DNA from: Sulfurovum sp. | GTDB lineage: Bacteria; Campylobacterota; Campylobacteria; Campylobacterales; Sulfurovaceae | DNA: 64,000 bases | Assembly (NCBI GenBank): GCA_027019175.1 | Contig: JALUXB010000028.1 | Coordinates: 1-64,000 of the forward strand | Reading direction: 5' to 3' | In this document: positions 34,178-41,840 of the stretch, in pieces | How positions within the stretch are numbered: position 1 is the first letter of the stretch | How the letters are laid out: each line of letters begins with the position of its first letter | The notes under the pieces: model-generated | Told to the model about the DNA's origin: nothing | Database searches by the model: none | What the model saw: only the letters and a program-made list of their open reading frames with translations | Made by a program: the position numbers and the translations under genes

Positions 34178-35833
34178 ATGATTGATAACGCCTCCATAGA
34201 GTCACTAAAAAACAGTATCGATATTGTCGATGTCATCGGAAATTATGTCGAGCTGAAAAAAGCGGGTGCCAACTACAAGGCAAACTGCCCCTTTCACGGT
34301 GAAAAGACCCCTTCTTTCGTTGTCAGCCCCTCCAAGCAGATCTACCACTGTTTCGGATGTGGCGCAGGAGGCGATGCCATCAAGTTCGTGATGGAGCTTG
34401 AGAAGCTCAGCTACCCTGAAGCGATCGAAAAGCTGGCATCGATGTACAATTTTTCTTTGCGCTATACCAAAGGAAGTTCGGACTACTCCGATGCCAGACG
34501 GGTACTTGAAGCAATACAGCGCTGGTATGTCAAAAACCTCGAGCAGAACGAAACGGCGAAAAACTACCTCAAAGAGCGCGGTATTTCACAAAATTCCATT
34601 GAGCGTTTCGGTATCGGGTATGTCCCCGACGGGCGTTCGGTCATGCGTTTTTTGGATGCTACGGCGCTTCCGCGTCCGCAGGCAGCCGAAGCGGGTATCA
34701 TTGCTCAGGGTGAGGATGGCGGCTACTATGCCAGACTGGTGGAGCGTATTACCTTTCCCATCTACTCGCCAAACGGTGCAGCGGTAGGCTTTGGAGGGCG
34801 CACCATCACCAACCATCCGGCAAAGTACATCAACTCGCCGCAGACAAAGCTCTTCAACAAGTCACGCCTGCTGTACGGGTACCATCTGGCAAAAGAGAGC
34901 ATTTACAAAAACAGGAAGCTTATTGTCTGTGAGGGGTACCTTGATGTGGTGATGTTCCATCAGGCAGGTTTTACCGAGGCGGTTGCCACACTGGGGACAG
35001 CGCTGACAAGTGAGCACCTGCCGCTGCTGCGAAAGGGGGAGCCGAAGGTCATTTTGGCATACGACGGAGACAAGGCAGGGGTGGCTGCCGCACTCAAGGC
35101 GGCACAGATGCTGGCGCATGCCGACTTTGACGGCGGGGTGGTATTGTTCCCAGACGGACAGGATCCTGCCGATCTGATTGCCAAAGGGCAGAGTGAAGCG
35201 GTAGCGAAGCTGCTGCGTGAAGCCAAACCGATCATTCCTTTTGTACTCGAAAAGATCGTAGAGGCCTACGACCTGCACGATCCGCGTGCCAAAGAAGCAG
35301 CCTTTGGGACGCTCAAACAGTTTCTTTCCGGGCTCAGCCAGATCATTAAAGATGCCTACATCCCCATGGCAGCAAGTTTGTTGGGGGTTGCACCGGCCAT
35401 GTTTGGCGCACAGGCAAAACCCGAACGTGCCAGAGAGAACTTCTCCCAGCCCAAAGATGATGTCGCACAGCTGAGCATTCTTAAGACACTGGTTGAAAAA
35501 CCCGAGCTCATTGACTTTGTGCTCGATGTGGTCGACATTCATATGTTTGGAAACTACGCTCCGCTCTTTACTGCGCTGCTGAACAATGAAACACAGCATC
35601 CGCACCTGATGGGACTTGCGGTAGATGAGAGTCTGAAGGTACTCAGTGAAGAGGAGTTGCAGGATGCCCTTCGCAATTTTCTCATACGCCATTACGACAC
35701 CCGCCTTAAACAGATCACAGCAGACAAGAGTATGCCTTTTACCCAGAAAGCATTTCTCATCCGAAAGATCAAAACCGATATTATCCCCCGCCTTAAACGG
35801 GGTGAACTGGTTCCCTATGACGATTCCCTCTGA
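34178..35833 (+). CDS. dnaG: DNA primase DnaG
   Basis: DnaG makes replication primers. The 551-residue product has the CHC2 zinc finger at about 39-64 (ANCPFHGEKTPSF, IYHCFGCGAGGDA), the RNA-polymerase domain with RITFPIYSPNGAAVGFGGR, and TOPRIM motifs VCEGYLDVV and LAYDGDKAGVAAALKA. The C-terminal helicase-binding domain is short and divergent, as in other epsilonproteobacteria. Confidence 0.96.
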   Translation: MIDNASIESLKNSIDIVDVIGNYVELKKAGANYKANCPFHGEKTPSFVVSPSKQIYHCFGCGAGGDAIKFVMELEKLSYPEAIEKLASMYNFSLRYTKGSSDYSDARRVLEAIQRWYVKNLEQNETAKNYLKERGISQNSIERFGIGYVPDGRSVMRFLDATALPRPQAAEAGIIAQGEDGGYYARLVERITFPIYSPNGAAVGFGGRTITNHPAKYINSPQTKLFNKSRLLYGYHLAKESIYKNRKLIVCEGYLDVVMFHQAGFTEAVATLGTALTSEHLPLLRKGEPKVILAYDGDKAGVAAALKAAQMLAHADFDGGVVLFPDGQDPADLIAKGQSEAVAKLLREAKPIIPFVLEKIVEAYDLHDPRAKEAAFGTLKQFLSGLSQIIKDAYIPMAASLLGVAPAMFGAQAKPERARENFSQPKDDVAQLSILKTLVEKPELIDFVLDVVDIHMFGNYAPLFTALLNNETQHPHLMGLAVDESLKVLSEEELQDALRNFLIRHYDTRLKQITADKSMPFTQKAFLIRKIKTDIIPRLKRGELVPYDDSL

Positions 35834-35886
35834 CCTGGGGTATTCTTTTATGCTTTTTGTGATAAAATTCTTTCCGCAACATTGAT

Positions 35887-35962
35887 GGGCCCTTAGCTCA
35901 GCTGGGAGAGCGCTTCGCTGGCAGCGAAGAGGTCGTCGGTTCGATCCCGATAGGGTCCACCA
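35887..35962 (+). tRNA. tRNA-Ala (anticodon GGC)
   Basis: The acceptor GGGCCCT pairs with AGGGTCC, the D arm is GCTCAGCTGGGAGAGC, the anticodon stem CTTCG/CGAAG encloses CTGGCAG with GGC as anticodon, and the T arm has GTTCGATCC. The 3' CCA is encoded. It lies 53 nt after dnaG and 5 nt before the convergent hsdR end. Confidence 0.95.
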
Positions 35963-35967
35963 TCTTT

Positions 35968-38900
35968 TTATACATTCTCTTTATCCCCATATTTTATATC
36001 TGGTTCCGCCACTTTCATGACAGGTTCATAGACATTGTTTTCTGGTTCACCATTGACCTGTTTGAGTCCTTTTGAGACCATCTCATAAATCAGGTTCGCA
36101 AATCGCTTCAGTTTGAGGTCTTCACCCAGCAGCTGTGTTGCAAGGTTCTGATGAACATCAAGGCTGTCGATGACCGCTGTACTGATCGCTTCGGAAAAAC
36201 CGCCCATCATAGCCTGCTCTTTGGTGTTGTTTGATACCTGATGGATGACCTTTTCATTTTCCATTACTTTGTCGCTGATGGTACGGGCGTAGTTAAGCAT
36301 GTCCTCCTCACTCAACCCTCCTTCAAACAGGGCACTGATCTCCCGAACGATGCGCGAAAGCAGTTCTTTGTCAGGATCGTGCGGTCTTGCTTCCCCAGGA
36401 TTGACAGGTGGCAAAGGATGCGTCTCCTCATCGAGACGGATGCTGTCCTCTTTCTGTTTGTGCAGCTTGTAGTGCGTCAGCTCCACGGCAGAGAGATCAA
36501 TGGGGTCTTTTTCGTCGATGGTTCTGAGATTGGGGAGGAGCCCTTTTGCATAGACATAGAGTGCCAGAAGCTCTTCATCCTGGTAGTCGACGATCTGCGA
36601 AAGAAACTCATACATCCTCACGAAGGTAGTCAAGTCTTTCTTGAAGATCTCCAGCGCCTTTTTCGTCTTTGACACTTCTTCCCGTTCGAGTGTAAGGTTG
36701 TGTAAGTGCTTTTCGTCTCCCTCTTGCTCCGCTTTGTCTATCTTCTCTTCAAGATCACGTATTTTTTCTATGCTTTCTTTGTAACGCACCTTGTATCGAT
36801 CTGCTGCCGGTTTGATTGCCGCACTCATCTGCGCCTGTGTGCCTTTGGGGTCAAAGAATGCATAGGCGTATGCCTCTACTTCGTTTGTCGTGAAGATCCC
36901 TGCTGCCTCAAGTTTGGTTTGCAGGTCATAAAGAATGTTCGGGTCGGTGACATCTTCAAGCACGGTGGTTTTGTAGTAGGGTGCGAACGCTTCTTTGATA
37001 TCTTCCGTTTCGTTGACAAAGTCGAGTATGAATGTCTGCTCTTTGCCCGGATAGATACGGTTGAGTCGTGAAAGCGTCTGCACACAGTCCACACCGCCGA
37101 GCTTCTTGTCTACATACATCGCACAGAGCTTGGGCTGGTCGAAGCCGGTCTGGAACTTGTTGGCGACGATCATCACCTGGTACTCGTTGGTATCGAATGC
37201 CTTACGCATATCTCTGCCGCGGAGGTTTGGGTTCATCGTCGCTTCGGTATACTCTTTCTCTGCACCTTCAGCATCATCGACCACCTTGCCTGAAAATGCG
37301 ACCATTGCCTGCATACCGTCGTAACCATGCTCCTTGATGTAAGCATCAAACGCGAGCTTGTACCGCACCGCTGATTGACGGCTTGAGGTCACGACCATTG
37401 CCTTTGCCTGATTGTCAAGCATATGTGCCACATGGGTGCGGAAGTGCTCGATGATGATCTCCACTTTCTGTGCGATATTGTACGGGTGGATACTGAGCCA
37501 CTTGGCGATCTTCGCTTTCGCCCGTTTGCTCTCGACCTCCTGATCCTTTTTCGGGTTGGCGTGTTCGAGCCTGTAGAAGAGTTTATAGGTAATGTATCCT
37601 TGCAGTACATCGAGGATGAACCCCTCTTCAATCGCCTGCTTCATCATGTAGGTGTGAAACGGTTGGGGCAGGTTGGTCTCTGACGGCGGCAAAGACGGGT
37701 CCGGCAATGTACCGAAGAGTTGCAGCGTCTTCTCCTTGGGCGTTGCGGTAAAGGCGTAAAAGCTGAGATTGCGTCTGCTCCCCTCCGCTTCAAGGGCAGA
37801 GGTCATCATCTCTTCGGCACTGATCTCCGCATCTTCGTCCACCTGTTCGACTCCCAGTACCTCTTTGAGCTTTTTGGCGGTCGCGCCGCTTTGTGAAGAG
37901 TGGGCTTCATCGGCAATGATGGCGTATTTGCGCTCCTTGAGGCTTGCACGGTGGCGGATGGCATCAAGCACGAACGGGAAGGTCTGAATGGTTGTGATAA
38001 TGATCTTCGCACCTTTTTCGAGCGCCTCGGCAAGCTGTACCGACTTGCTCTCGTTAGAACCCTCTCTGCTGATACCGACCACCACGCCCTCTTTGTGTTC
38101 AAATGAGCCTATGGTCTCCTGCAGCTGGTTGTCCAGCACCGTTCTGTCGGTGATGACAATGACGGAGTCAAATACCGCCTCTTCGTTGTTGCCGTGCAGT
38201 GAGGCAAGCTGATGCGCCAGCCACGCAATGGAGTTTGATTTGCCCGAACCGGCACTGTGCTGAATGAGGTAGTGTTCACCCACACCTTTTCCTCTGGTAT
38301 CGGCAAGCAGTTTTCGAACTGCATCGAGCTGATGGTAGCGGGGGAAAATGAGCGTTTCGCTTTTGTACTTTTTGCCTTGATGATCCTCTTTCTCTTTTAC
38401 CTCAAGGTGCAGATAGCGTTCAATGATGTTGAGTAGCGAGTCTTTTTGCAGGATCTCTTTGTAAAGGTAGTCGGTGGCGTAGCCGTTCGGATTGGGCGGG
38501 TTACCGGCACTGCCGTCGGGTTTGCCCTTGTTGAAAGGGAGGAAACGTGTTTTGGCACCTTCAAGCTTTGTTGTCATATAGACTTCGTCGGTACTGACGG
38601 CAAAGTGTACCAGTGTGCGCTTGTTGAAGCCCAGAAGCACCTCGCCTTTGGGGTTGCGGTCGTATCGGTACTGGTTGATGGCATCCTGCACATTTTGTGT
38701 GAAGTCGGTTTTCAGCTCCGCCGTTGCGATGGGAATGCCATTAAGGAAGAAGACGAGGTCGATACTGTTGGTGTTCTTGGCTGAGTAGTAGACCTGACGC
38801 ACCACACGCAGGATGTTGGCATCGTAGTGTGCCTGCGTATCGGGGTTGGGCAGTTCGGGCTTGAACCGGCAGAGCTTGAATTTCGCGCCGATGTACTTGA

Positions 38901-39171
38901 CCTCTTTGCGCAGCGTATGCAGCGCGCCGTGCTTGTCCATATTTTTGGCGATATGTTTGCAAAGCACTTCATCTGTTCGTGCACCCTCTCTGCGCTGCAT
39001 CTTCTCATACGCTTGCGGCTGAGTACGCTTGATGTAGGTAAGCAGGTCTTCGGGGTAGAGTCCCAGTGCGACATCGTAGCCTTTGGAACTGCCCTCGACC
39101 CAACCGTTGTCGGTCAGGTGTACGACGATCTCTGTCTCAAATCTCTCTTCTTTATGTTTGCCGCTACCCAT
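35968..39171 (-). CDS. hsdR: Type I restriction enzyme, R (restriction/translocase) subunit
   Basis: HsdR translocates and cuts unmethylated DNA as part of the R2M2S complex. The 1067-residue product has the nuclease motif near residue 150 (IDLVFFLNGIPIATAELKTD), Walker A AGSGKSNSIAWL near 305, DEAH in IIADEAHSSQSG near 418, FTATP, and QTLSRLNRIYPGKEQTFILD. The start at 39171 (MGSGKHKEERFE) has GGAGG 4-5 nt upstream. Its own -10 (39207-39212) and a copied N-terminal coding segment reflect the insertion described at 39134-40844. Confidence 0.95.
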   Translation of the reverse strand: MGSGKHKEERFETEIVVHLTDNGWVEGSSKGYDVALGLYPEDLLTYIKRTQPQAYEKMQRREGARTDEVLCKHIAKNMDKHGALHTLRKEVKYIGAKFKLCRFKPELPNPDTQAHYDANILRVVRQVYYSAKNTNSIDLVFFLNGIPIATAELKTDFTQNVQDAINQYRYDRNPKGEVLLGFNKRTLVHFAVSTDEVYMTTKLEGAKTRFLPFNKGKPDGSAGNPPNPNGYATDYLYKEILQKDSLLNIIERYLHLEVKEKEDHQGKKYKSETLIFPRYHQLDAVRKLLADTRGKGVGEHYLIQHSAGSGKSNSIAWLAHQLASLHGNNEEAVFDSVIVITDRTVLDNQLQETIGSFEHKEGVVVGISREGSNESKSVQLAEALEKGAKIIITTIQTFPFVLDAIRHRASLKERKYAIIADEAHSSQSGATAKKLKEVLGVEQVDEDAEISAEEMMTSALEAEGSRRNLSFYAFTATPKEKTLQLFGTLPDPSLPPSETNLPQPFHTYMMKQAIEEGFILDVLQGYITYKLFYRLEHANPKKDQEVESKRAKAKIAKWLSIHPYNIAQKVEIIIEHFRTHVAHMLDNQAKAMVVTSSRQSAVRYKLAFDAYIKEHGYDGMQAMVAFSGKVVDDAEGAEKEYTEATMNPNLRGRDMRKAFDTNEYQVMIVANKFQTGFDQPKLCAMYVDKKLGGVDCVQTLSRLNRIYPGKEQTFILDFVNETEDIKEAFAPYYKTTVLEDVTDPNILYDLQTKLEAAGIFTTNEVEAYAYAFFDPKGTQAQMSAAIKPAADRYKVRYKESIEKIRDLEEKIDKAEQEGDEKHLHNLTLEREEVSKTKKALEIFKKDLTTFVRMYEFLSQIVDYQDEELLALYVYAKGLLPNLRTIDEKDPIDLSAVELTHYKLHKQKEDSIRLDEETHPLPPVNPGEARPHDPDKELLSRIVREISALFEGGLSEEDMLNYARTISDKVMENEKVIHQVSNNTKEQAMMGGFSEAISTAVIDSLDVHQNLATQLLGEDLKLKRFANLIYEMVSKGLKQVNGEPENNVYEPVMKVAEPDIKYGDKENV
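39134..39161 (-). repeat. 28-bp direct repeat, copy inside hsdR
   Basis: It encodes KHKEERFET of HsdR. It is identical over 28 bp to 40817-40844, and both copies are read in the same codon phase. The distance between copies is 1683 bp. Confidence 0.9.
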
Positions 39172-39513
39172 AACGCCTCCAGAACAACTCCACATTATTT
39201 GGTTCAATTATAGCTTACATTATTTAAAATGGATACGAAAGAGGATTAACATAAAAAGGACAAAATCACACCGATTTCCTGCCAAAAGCCCATAAATAGG
39301 GGCTTTGTCGGTATCTCTGGTCTGTAGCCCGACGTGCGGTTTTATAGTTTTTTAAGCGGTGCACAGCTATACTTCCGGTATCATACACGCTGATTCCTCT
39401 GGTATTGGGCAGGTTGCCACTCTACTATGGTCAGCTTTTTTATGCCCATATTTTTTTATGTATGGCTCCCTTCTTTGCAACTGTCAGACAAGGGTTTACA
39501 AGGAGGTACAACC
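39172..39513. other. 342-bp intergenic region between divergent hsdR and the STAS-like gene
   Basis: It holds the hsdR -10 (minus-strand TATAAT at 39207-39212, predicted leader of 29 nt), a hairpin AAAGCCC/GGGCTTT at 39285-39306, a plus-strand TATACT at 39368-39373 as probable promoter for the STAS-like gene, and that gene's AAGGAGG at 39500-39506. I see no gene in it. Confidence 0.6.
39207..39212 (-). promoter_or_regulatory. -10 box of hsdR
   Basis: Minus-strand TATAAT gives a start near 39200 and a 29-nt leader containing GGAGG. It lets hsdR be transcribed apart from hsdM-hsdS. Confidence 0.55.
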
Positions 39514-39810
39514 ATGGTTATCAATGTCAAAAATGAAACCGGCGGTTTCGAGGTCATTGGCTCCAGAGGTGCCGGTGAGATCATCCGCAAAAAGATGAAA
39601 AAAGAGCTCGACAAAGGCAATACAGTTACATTGGATTTCGTTGGGGTAGAGCAGGTCACGCAATCTTTCATCGATGAGTTCTTTGGGATCTTCATCAGAG
39701 CTTTTGGTATGGAGTACATCAGAGGAAAAGTACTGCTTGTCAACGAAACACAAGGTATCAAAGATACGATCAACTTCGTGATCAAATACTCCAAAGAGAT
39801 GGTGGCTTAA
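39514..39810 (+). CDS. STAS-like protein (DUF4325-type)
   Basis: The 98-residue product resembles the STAS-like DUF4325 family: GSRGAGEIIRKKMKKELDKG, then VTLDFVGVEQVTQSFIDEFF and a C-terminal helix. The SFIDEFFG segment resembles the region around the phosphorylated serine in anti-sigma antagonists. The ATG at 39514 has AAGGAGG at good spacing; a longer frame would add a hydrophobic stretch without a ribosome site. It converges on the GHKL ATPase gene, with stops overlapping by 4 nt. A partner-switch role with that protein is inferred. Confidence 0.7.
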   Translation: MVINVKNETGGFEVIGSRGAGEIIRKKMKKELDKGNTVTLDFVGVEQVTQSFIDEFFGIFIRAFGMEYIRGKVLLVNETQGIKDTINFVIKYSKEMVA

Positions 39811-40643
39811 AAAAAGTCTTCATCCTCTTCGTCATCCAGTTTCCACAAATACTCTCTTTTAAAATAGTCCATATCGTAGTTGATATTTGCCTCGAAGAAC
39901 TCGAATGCCACCACGACACCTTTCCATGGATTTTCAAGCTTTTTGGCAACAAACTTTCCATTGTCGTACCGAAGCAGTGTGTCATTTGAGATGATGACAA
40001 ACCGCCCACCGGTCATCTTCAATATCTCAAACATTGCGTAGAGTCCATACCCTGCATTTTTGGCTTGATTATACATCTTTCGCTCTGTAGAGGTAACGCC
40101 TTTTTCGAGAGCTTTTTGGATAGCTTCTATCTCTGTCTCAATATTATTGTAGTTCAAGCGCATGTTTTTTAAAAATGCAACGCCCCTGTCGGCTACGACA
40201 AACTGTATCTTTCTGTTGGTCGGATAGTATTGTGCCATAGTATAGCCACCTACAGGTGAGTGGGCGTGATCGGCGACATTGTTCATCAGCTCCAGGAAAA
40301 GATACTGAAGATAGTGTTTGAGATCGCGGATATCCTCTTCGTTCAGCTGTGTAAAGTTTTGCAGCATGATGTTTGTAATATGTGTAGAGATCTCCTCCAA
40401 GCCCATTCTACTATTTTCTATCTTCTCTATGGGGCTGTAGGTTTTGTTGGGGGTATGGTTTTGTATGATCATATTGCGCAGGTAGTCGTTGTCTGTCTGG
40501 ACTTCTATCTGCCTGTCCACCTGGTAGGCACGCAGCATCCCGATAAATATCGGTTCAATCCAATCAAAGCCGGAAAAGGTGGCATTGTCTTCTTGGAACA
40601 GATGCATATATGACTCAATGTTGGACATCGTAACTCTTGGCAT
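39807..40643 (-). CDS. GHKL-type ATP-binding protein
   Basis: The 278-residue soluble product has a Bergerat-fold ATP site: N-box FLELMNNVADHAHSP (E118, N121/N122), G1 box VVADRGVAFL (D152, G154) and G2-like KNAGYGLYAMFEILK (G198, G200). It lacks a phosphoacceptor-histidine domain and any membrane helix, so it is more like an anti-sigma/serine kinase or MutL/Hsp90-type ATPase than a sensor kinase. AGGAGT precedes the ATG. It faces the STAS-like gene and lies within the segment inserted in the hsd operon. Confidence 0.75.
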   Translation of the reverse strand: MPRVTMSNIESYMHLFQEDNATFSGFDWIEPIFIGMLRAYQVDRQIEVQTDNDYLRNMIIQNHTPNKTYSPIEKIENSRMGLEEISTHITNIMLQNFTQLNEEDIRDLKHYLQYLFLELMNNVADHAHSPVGGYTMAQYYPTNRKIQFVVADRGVAFLKNMRLNYNNIETEIEAIQKALEKGVTSTERKMYNQAKNAGYGLYAMFEILKMTGGRFVIISNDTLLRYDNGKFVAKKLENPWKGVVVAFEFFEANINYDMDYFKREYLWKLDDEEDEDFF

Positions 40644-40670
40644 AGGACTCCTTTCTATGTGTTTATATAT

Positions 40671-40685
40671 TGTCCTATTGGGACA
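40671..40685. promoter_or_regulatory. Inverted repeat in the GHKL gene promoter
   Basis: TGTCC-TATTG-GGACA lies 28 bp upstream of the ATG (read on the minus strand), just before TATA-rich sequence at 40663-40670. It could be an operator. Confidence 0.4.
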
Positions 40686-40711
40686 CAGTTCATACCATCG
40701 CTTTTTTACTG

Positions 40712-40754
40712 AAACTGTCTAAAAGTTTGTCTAAACTCGCCTTAGTTTGTCTAA
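40712..40754. repeat. Three TTAGACA-type direct repeats
   Basis: On the plus strand, AGTTTGTCTAA occurs at 40724-40734 and 40744-40754 (20-bp period), and a shorter TGTCTAA at 40716-40722. They lie upstream of the GHKL gene promoter, inside the stub frame. Iteron-like spacing suggests protein-binding sites, but composition could also explain it. Confidence 0.4.
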
Positions 40755-40816
40755 TTTGCCAGTGCTCTTTACGTGAACTTCCTACTCTTTCGATGGTGCA
40801 GGCAAGCAGGTCTTTG

Positions 40817-40844
40817 GTCTCAAATCTCTCTTCTTTATGTTTGC
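40817..40844 (-). repeat. 28-bp direct repeat, copy at the fic boundary
   Basis: Identical to 39134-39161. It is placed one codon after the ATGA that joins fic and the hsdR stub. Removing one copy with the intervening 1655 bp restores an in-frame hsdR beginning MSKHKEERFETEIV. Confidence 0.9.
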
Positions 40845-41840
40845 TCATTTTGTTTCACGCTCTTTTACATTCCAGTGTCCGCTCTTCAAACTGCCCACCC
40901 GCTCGACTCTGCCTTCTTCCTTGAGTTTGGCAATGTCCCGCTTGATGGTCTTGTCACTGACATCGCAGGCGTATGCAAGTTGCTCTATGGTGACGGCACT
41001 GTTCTCCTGCATCAATCTTATGATCTTCTCTTGTCTGTTTATTGGGACATTTTTAGGGACAGTTTTGGGGACATCTCTCTCTACTGCCAACTCCTCTTCA
41101 CAGCTGCGCAGGATGGCTTGAAGCATAAACGCCACAAACGGTGTGCTCTCTCCAGCACTCCCTGCTGCCTCCAATGCGTCATAGTAACCCTGCTGGCTCT
41201 CCTTGATGACGCTCTCTATGGGAACAGCGGAAAAGATGGGCTTCCAGTCATAAAGTATCAGACTCTGCCAGAGCCTGCCTATGCGTCCGTTACCGTCTTC
41301 GAACGGGTGGATGAACTCGAACTCGTAGTGAAAGACGGAGCTTTTGATAAGCGGGTGAATGTCGGTACTCGAGAGCCAGTCAAACAGATCGCCCATCAGC
41401 TGGGGTACTCTGTCGTATAGCGGAGCGACATGCACGACTCCCTCTTCGCCTCCAACACCGACATTGCTCGTTCTGAAACTTCCGGCTTTTGTCAATATTT
41501 CCCCCATCAGCATCTTGTGTGCCGACAACAGGTCGTCAAGCTTTTTATAATCGAAGTTGTCAAGGTTGTCATACACCTTGATAGCCCCGTTGACCTCTGC
41601 GATCTCACGCACACTTCCCATTACCCGCTTGCCCTCGAGGATAGCCGTAACCTTCTCGATACCGAGGGTGTTGCCTTCTATTGCAAGTGTGCCTGTAATA
41701 GTCTTGATCTTGTTGGCTTTCCGCAGCTTTGGTGTGATCGCCGTGGGAGCAAGCAGTTCAAGCTTACCTATGGCTTCACTGATCTGGCTGACGAGGTCGA
41801 GGATGGTCGGGGTGATGGTGAAGGGTGGTGTATAGGTCAT
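40845..41840 (-). CDS. Fic-family protein with C-terminal winged helix
   Basis: Fic enzymes transfer AMP or related groups to proteins. The 331-residue product has the catalytic motif HPFEDGNGRIGRLW (H178) and, at 51-57, TLAIEGN, matching the inhibitory motif [S/T]xxxE[G/N] with E55, so it is self-inhibited (class II). The tail at about 270-325 is a DeoR-like winged helix (ITIEQLAYACDVSDKTIKRD), suggesting DNA binding. It overlaps both neighbours by ATGA and belongs to the hsd operon. Confidence 0.9.
   Translation of the reverse strand: MTYTPPFTITPTILDLVSQISEAIGKLELLAPTAITPKLRKANKIKTITGTLAIEGNTLGIEKVTAILEGKRVMGSVREIAEVNGAIKVYDNLDNFDYKKLDDLLSAHKMLMGEILTKAGSFRTSNVGVGGEEGVVHVAPLYDRVPQLMGDLFDWLSSTDIHPLIKSSVFHYEFEFIHPFEDGNGRIGRLWQSLILYDWKPIFSAVPIESVIKESQQGYYDALEAAGSAGESTPFVAFMLQAILRSCEEELAVERDVPKTVPKNVPINRQEKIIRLMQENSAVTIEQLAYACDVSDKTIKRDIAKLKEEGRVERVGSLKSGHWNVKERETK

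Larger units (their letters stand above)
40690..40848 (-). pseudogene. 5' stub of hsdR (52-residue frame)
   Basis: The frame starts MSKHKEERFET, matching residues 4-13 of HsdR, then diverges into unrelated sequence and stops. Its ATG overlaps the fic stop (ATGA), like every other junction in this operon. I read it as the ancestral hsdR start, cut off from its body by the insert. It may still be translated as a 52-aa peptide. Confidence 0.7.

Noticed and set aside
39172-39513. Insertion sequence or transposase remnant next to hsdR
   Set aside because: No transposase-like frame or terminal inverted repeats were found; only promoter elements and a hairpin are supported.
40690-40848. Independent small antitoxin gene after fic
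   Set aside because: The first residues match HsdR and the remainder is explained by the inserted sequence; the class II inhibitory motif is already inside Fic, so no separate antitoxin is needed. It remains possible.
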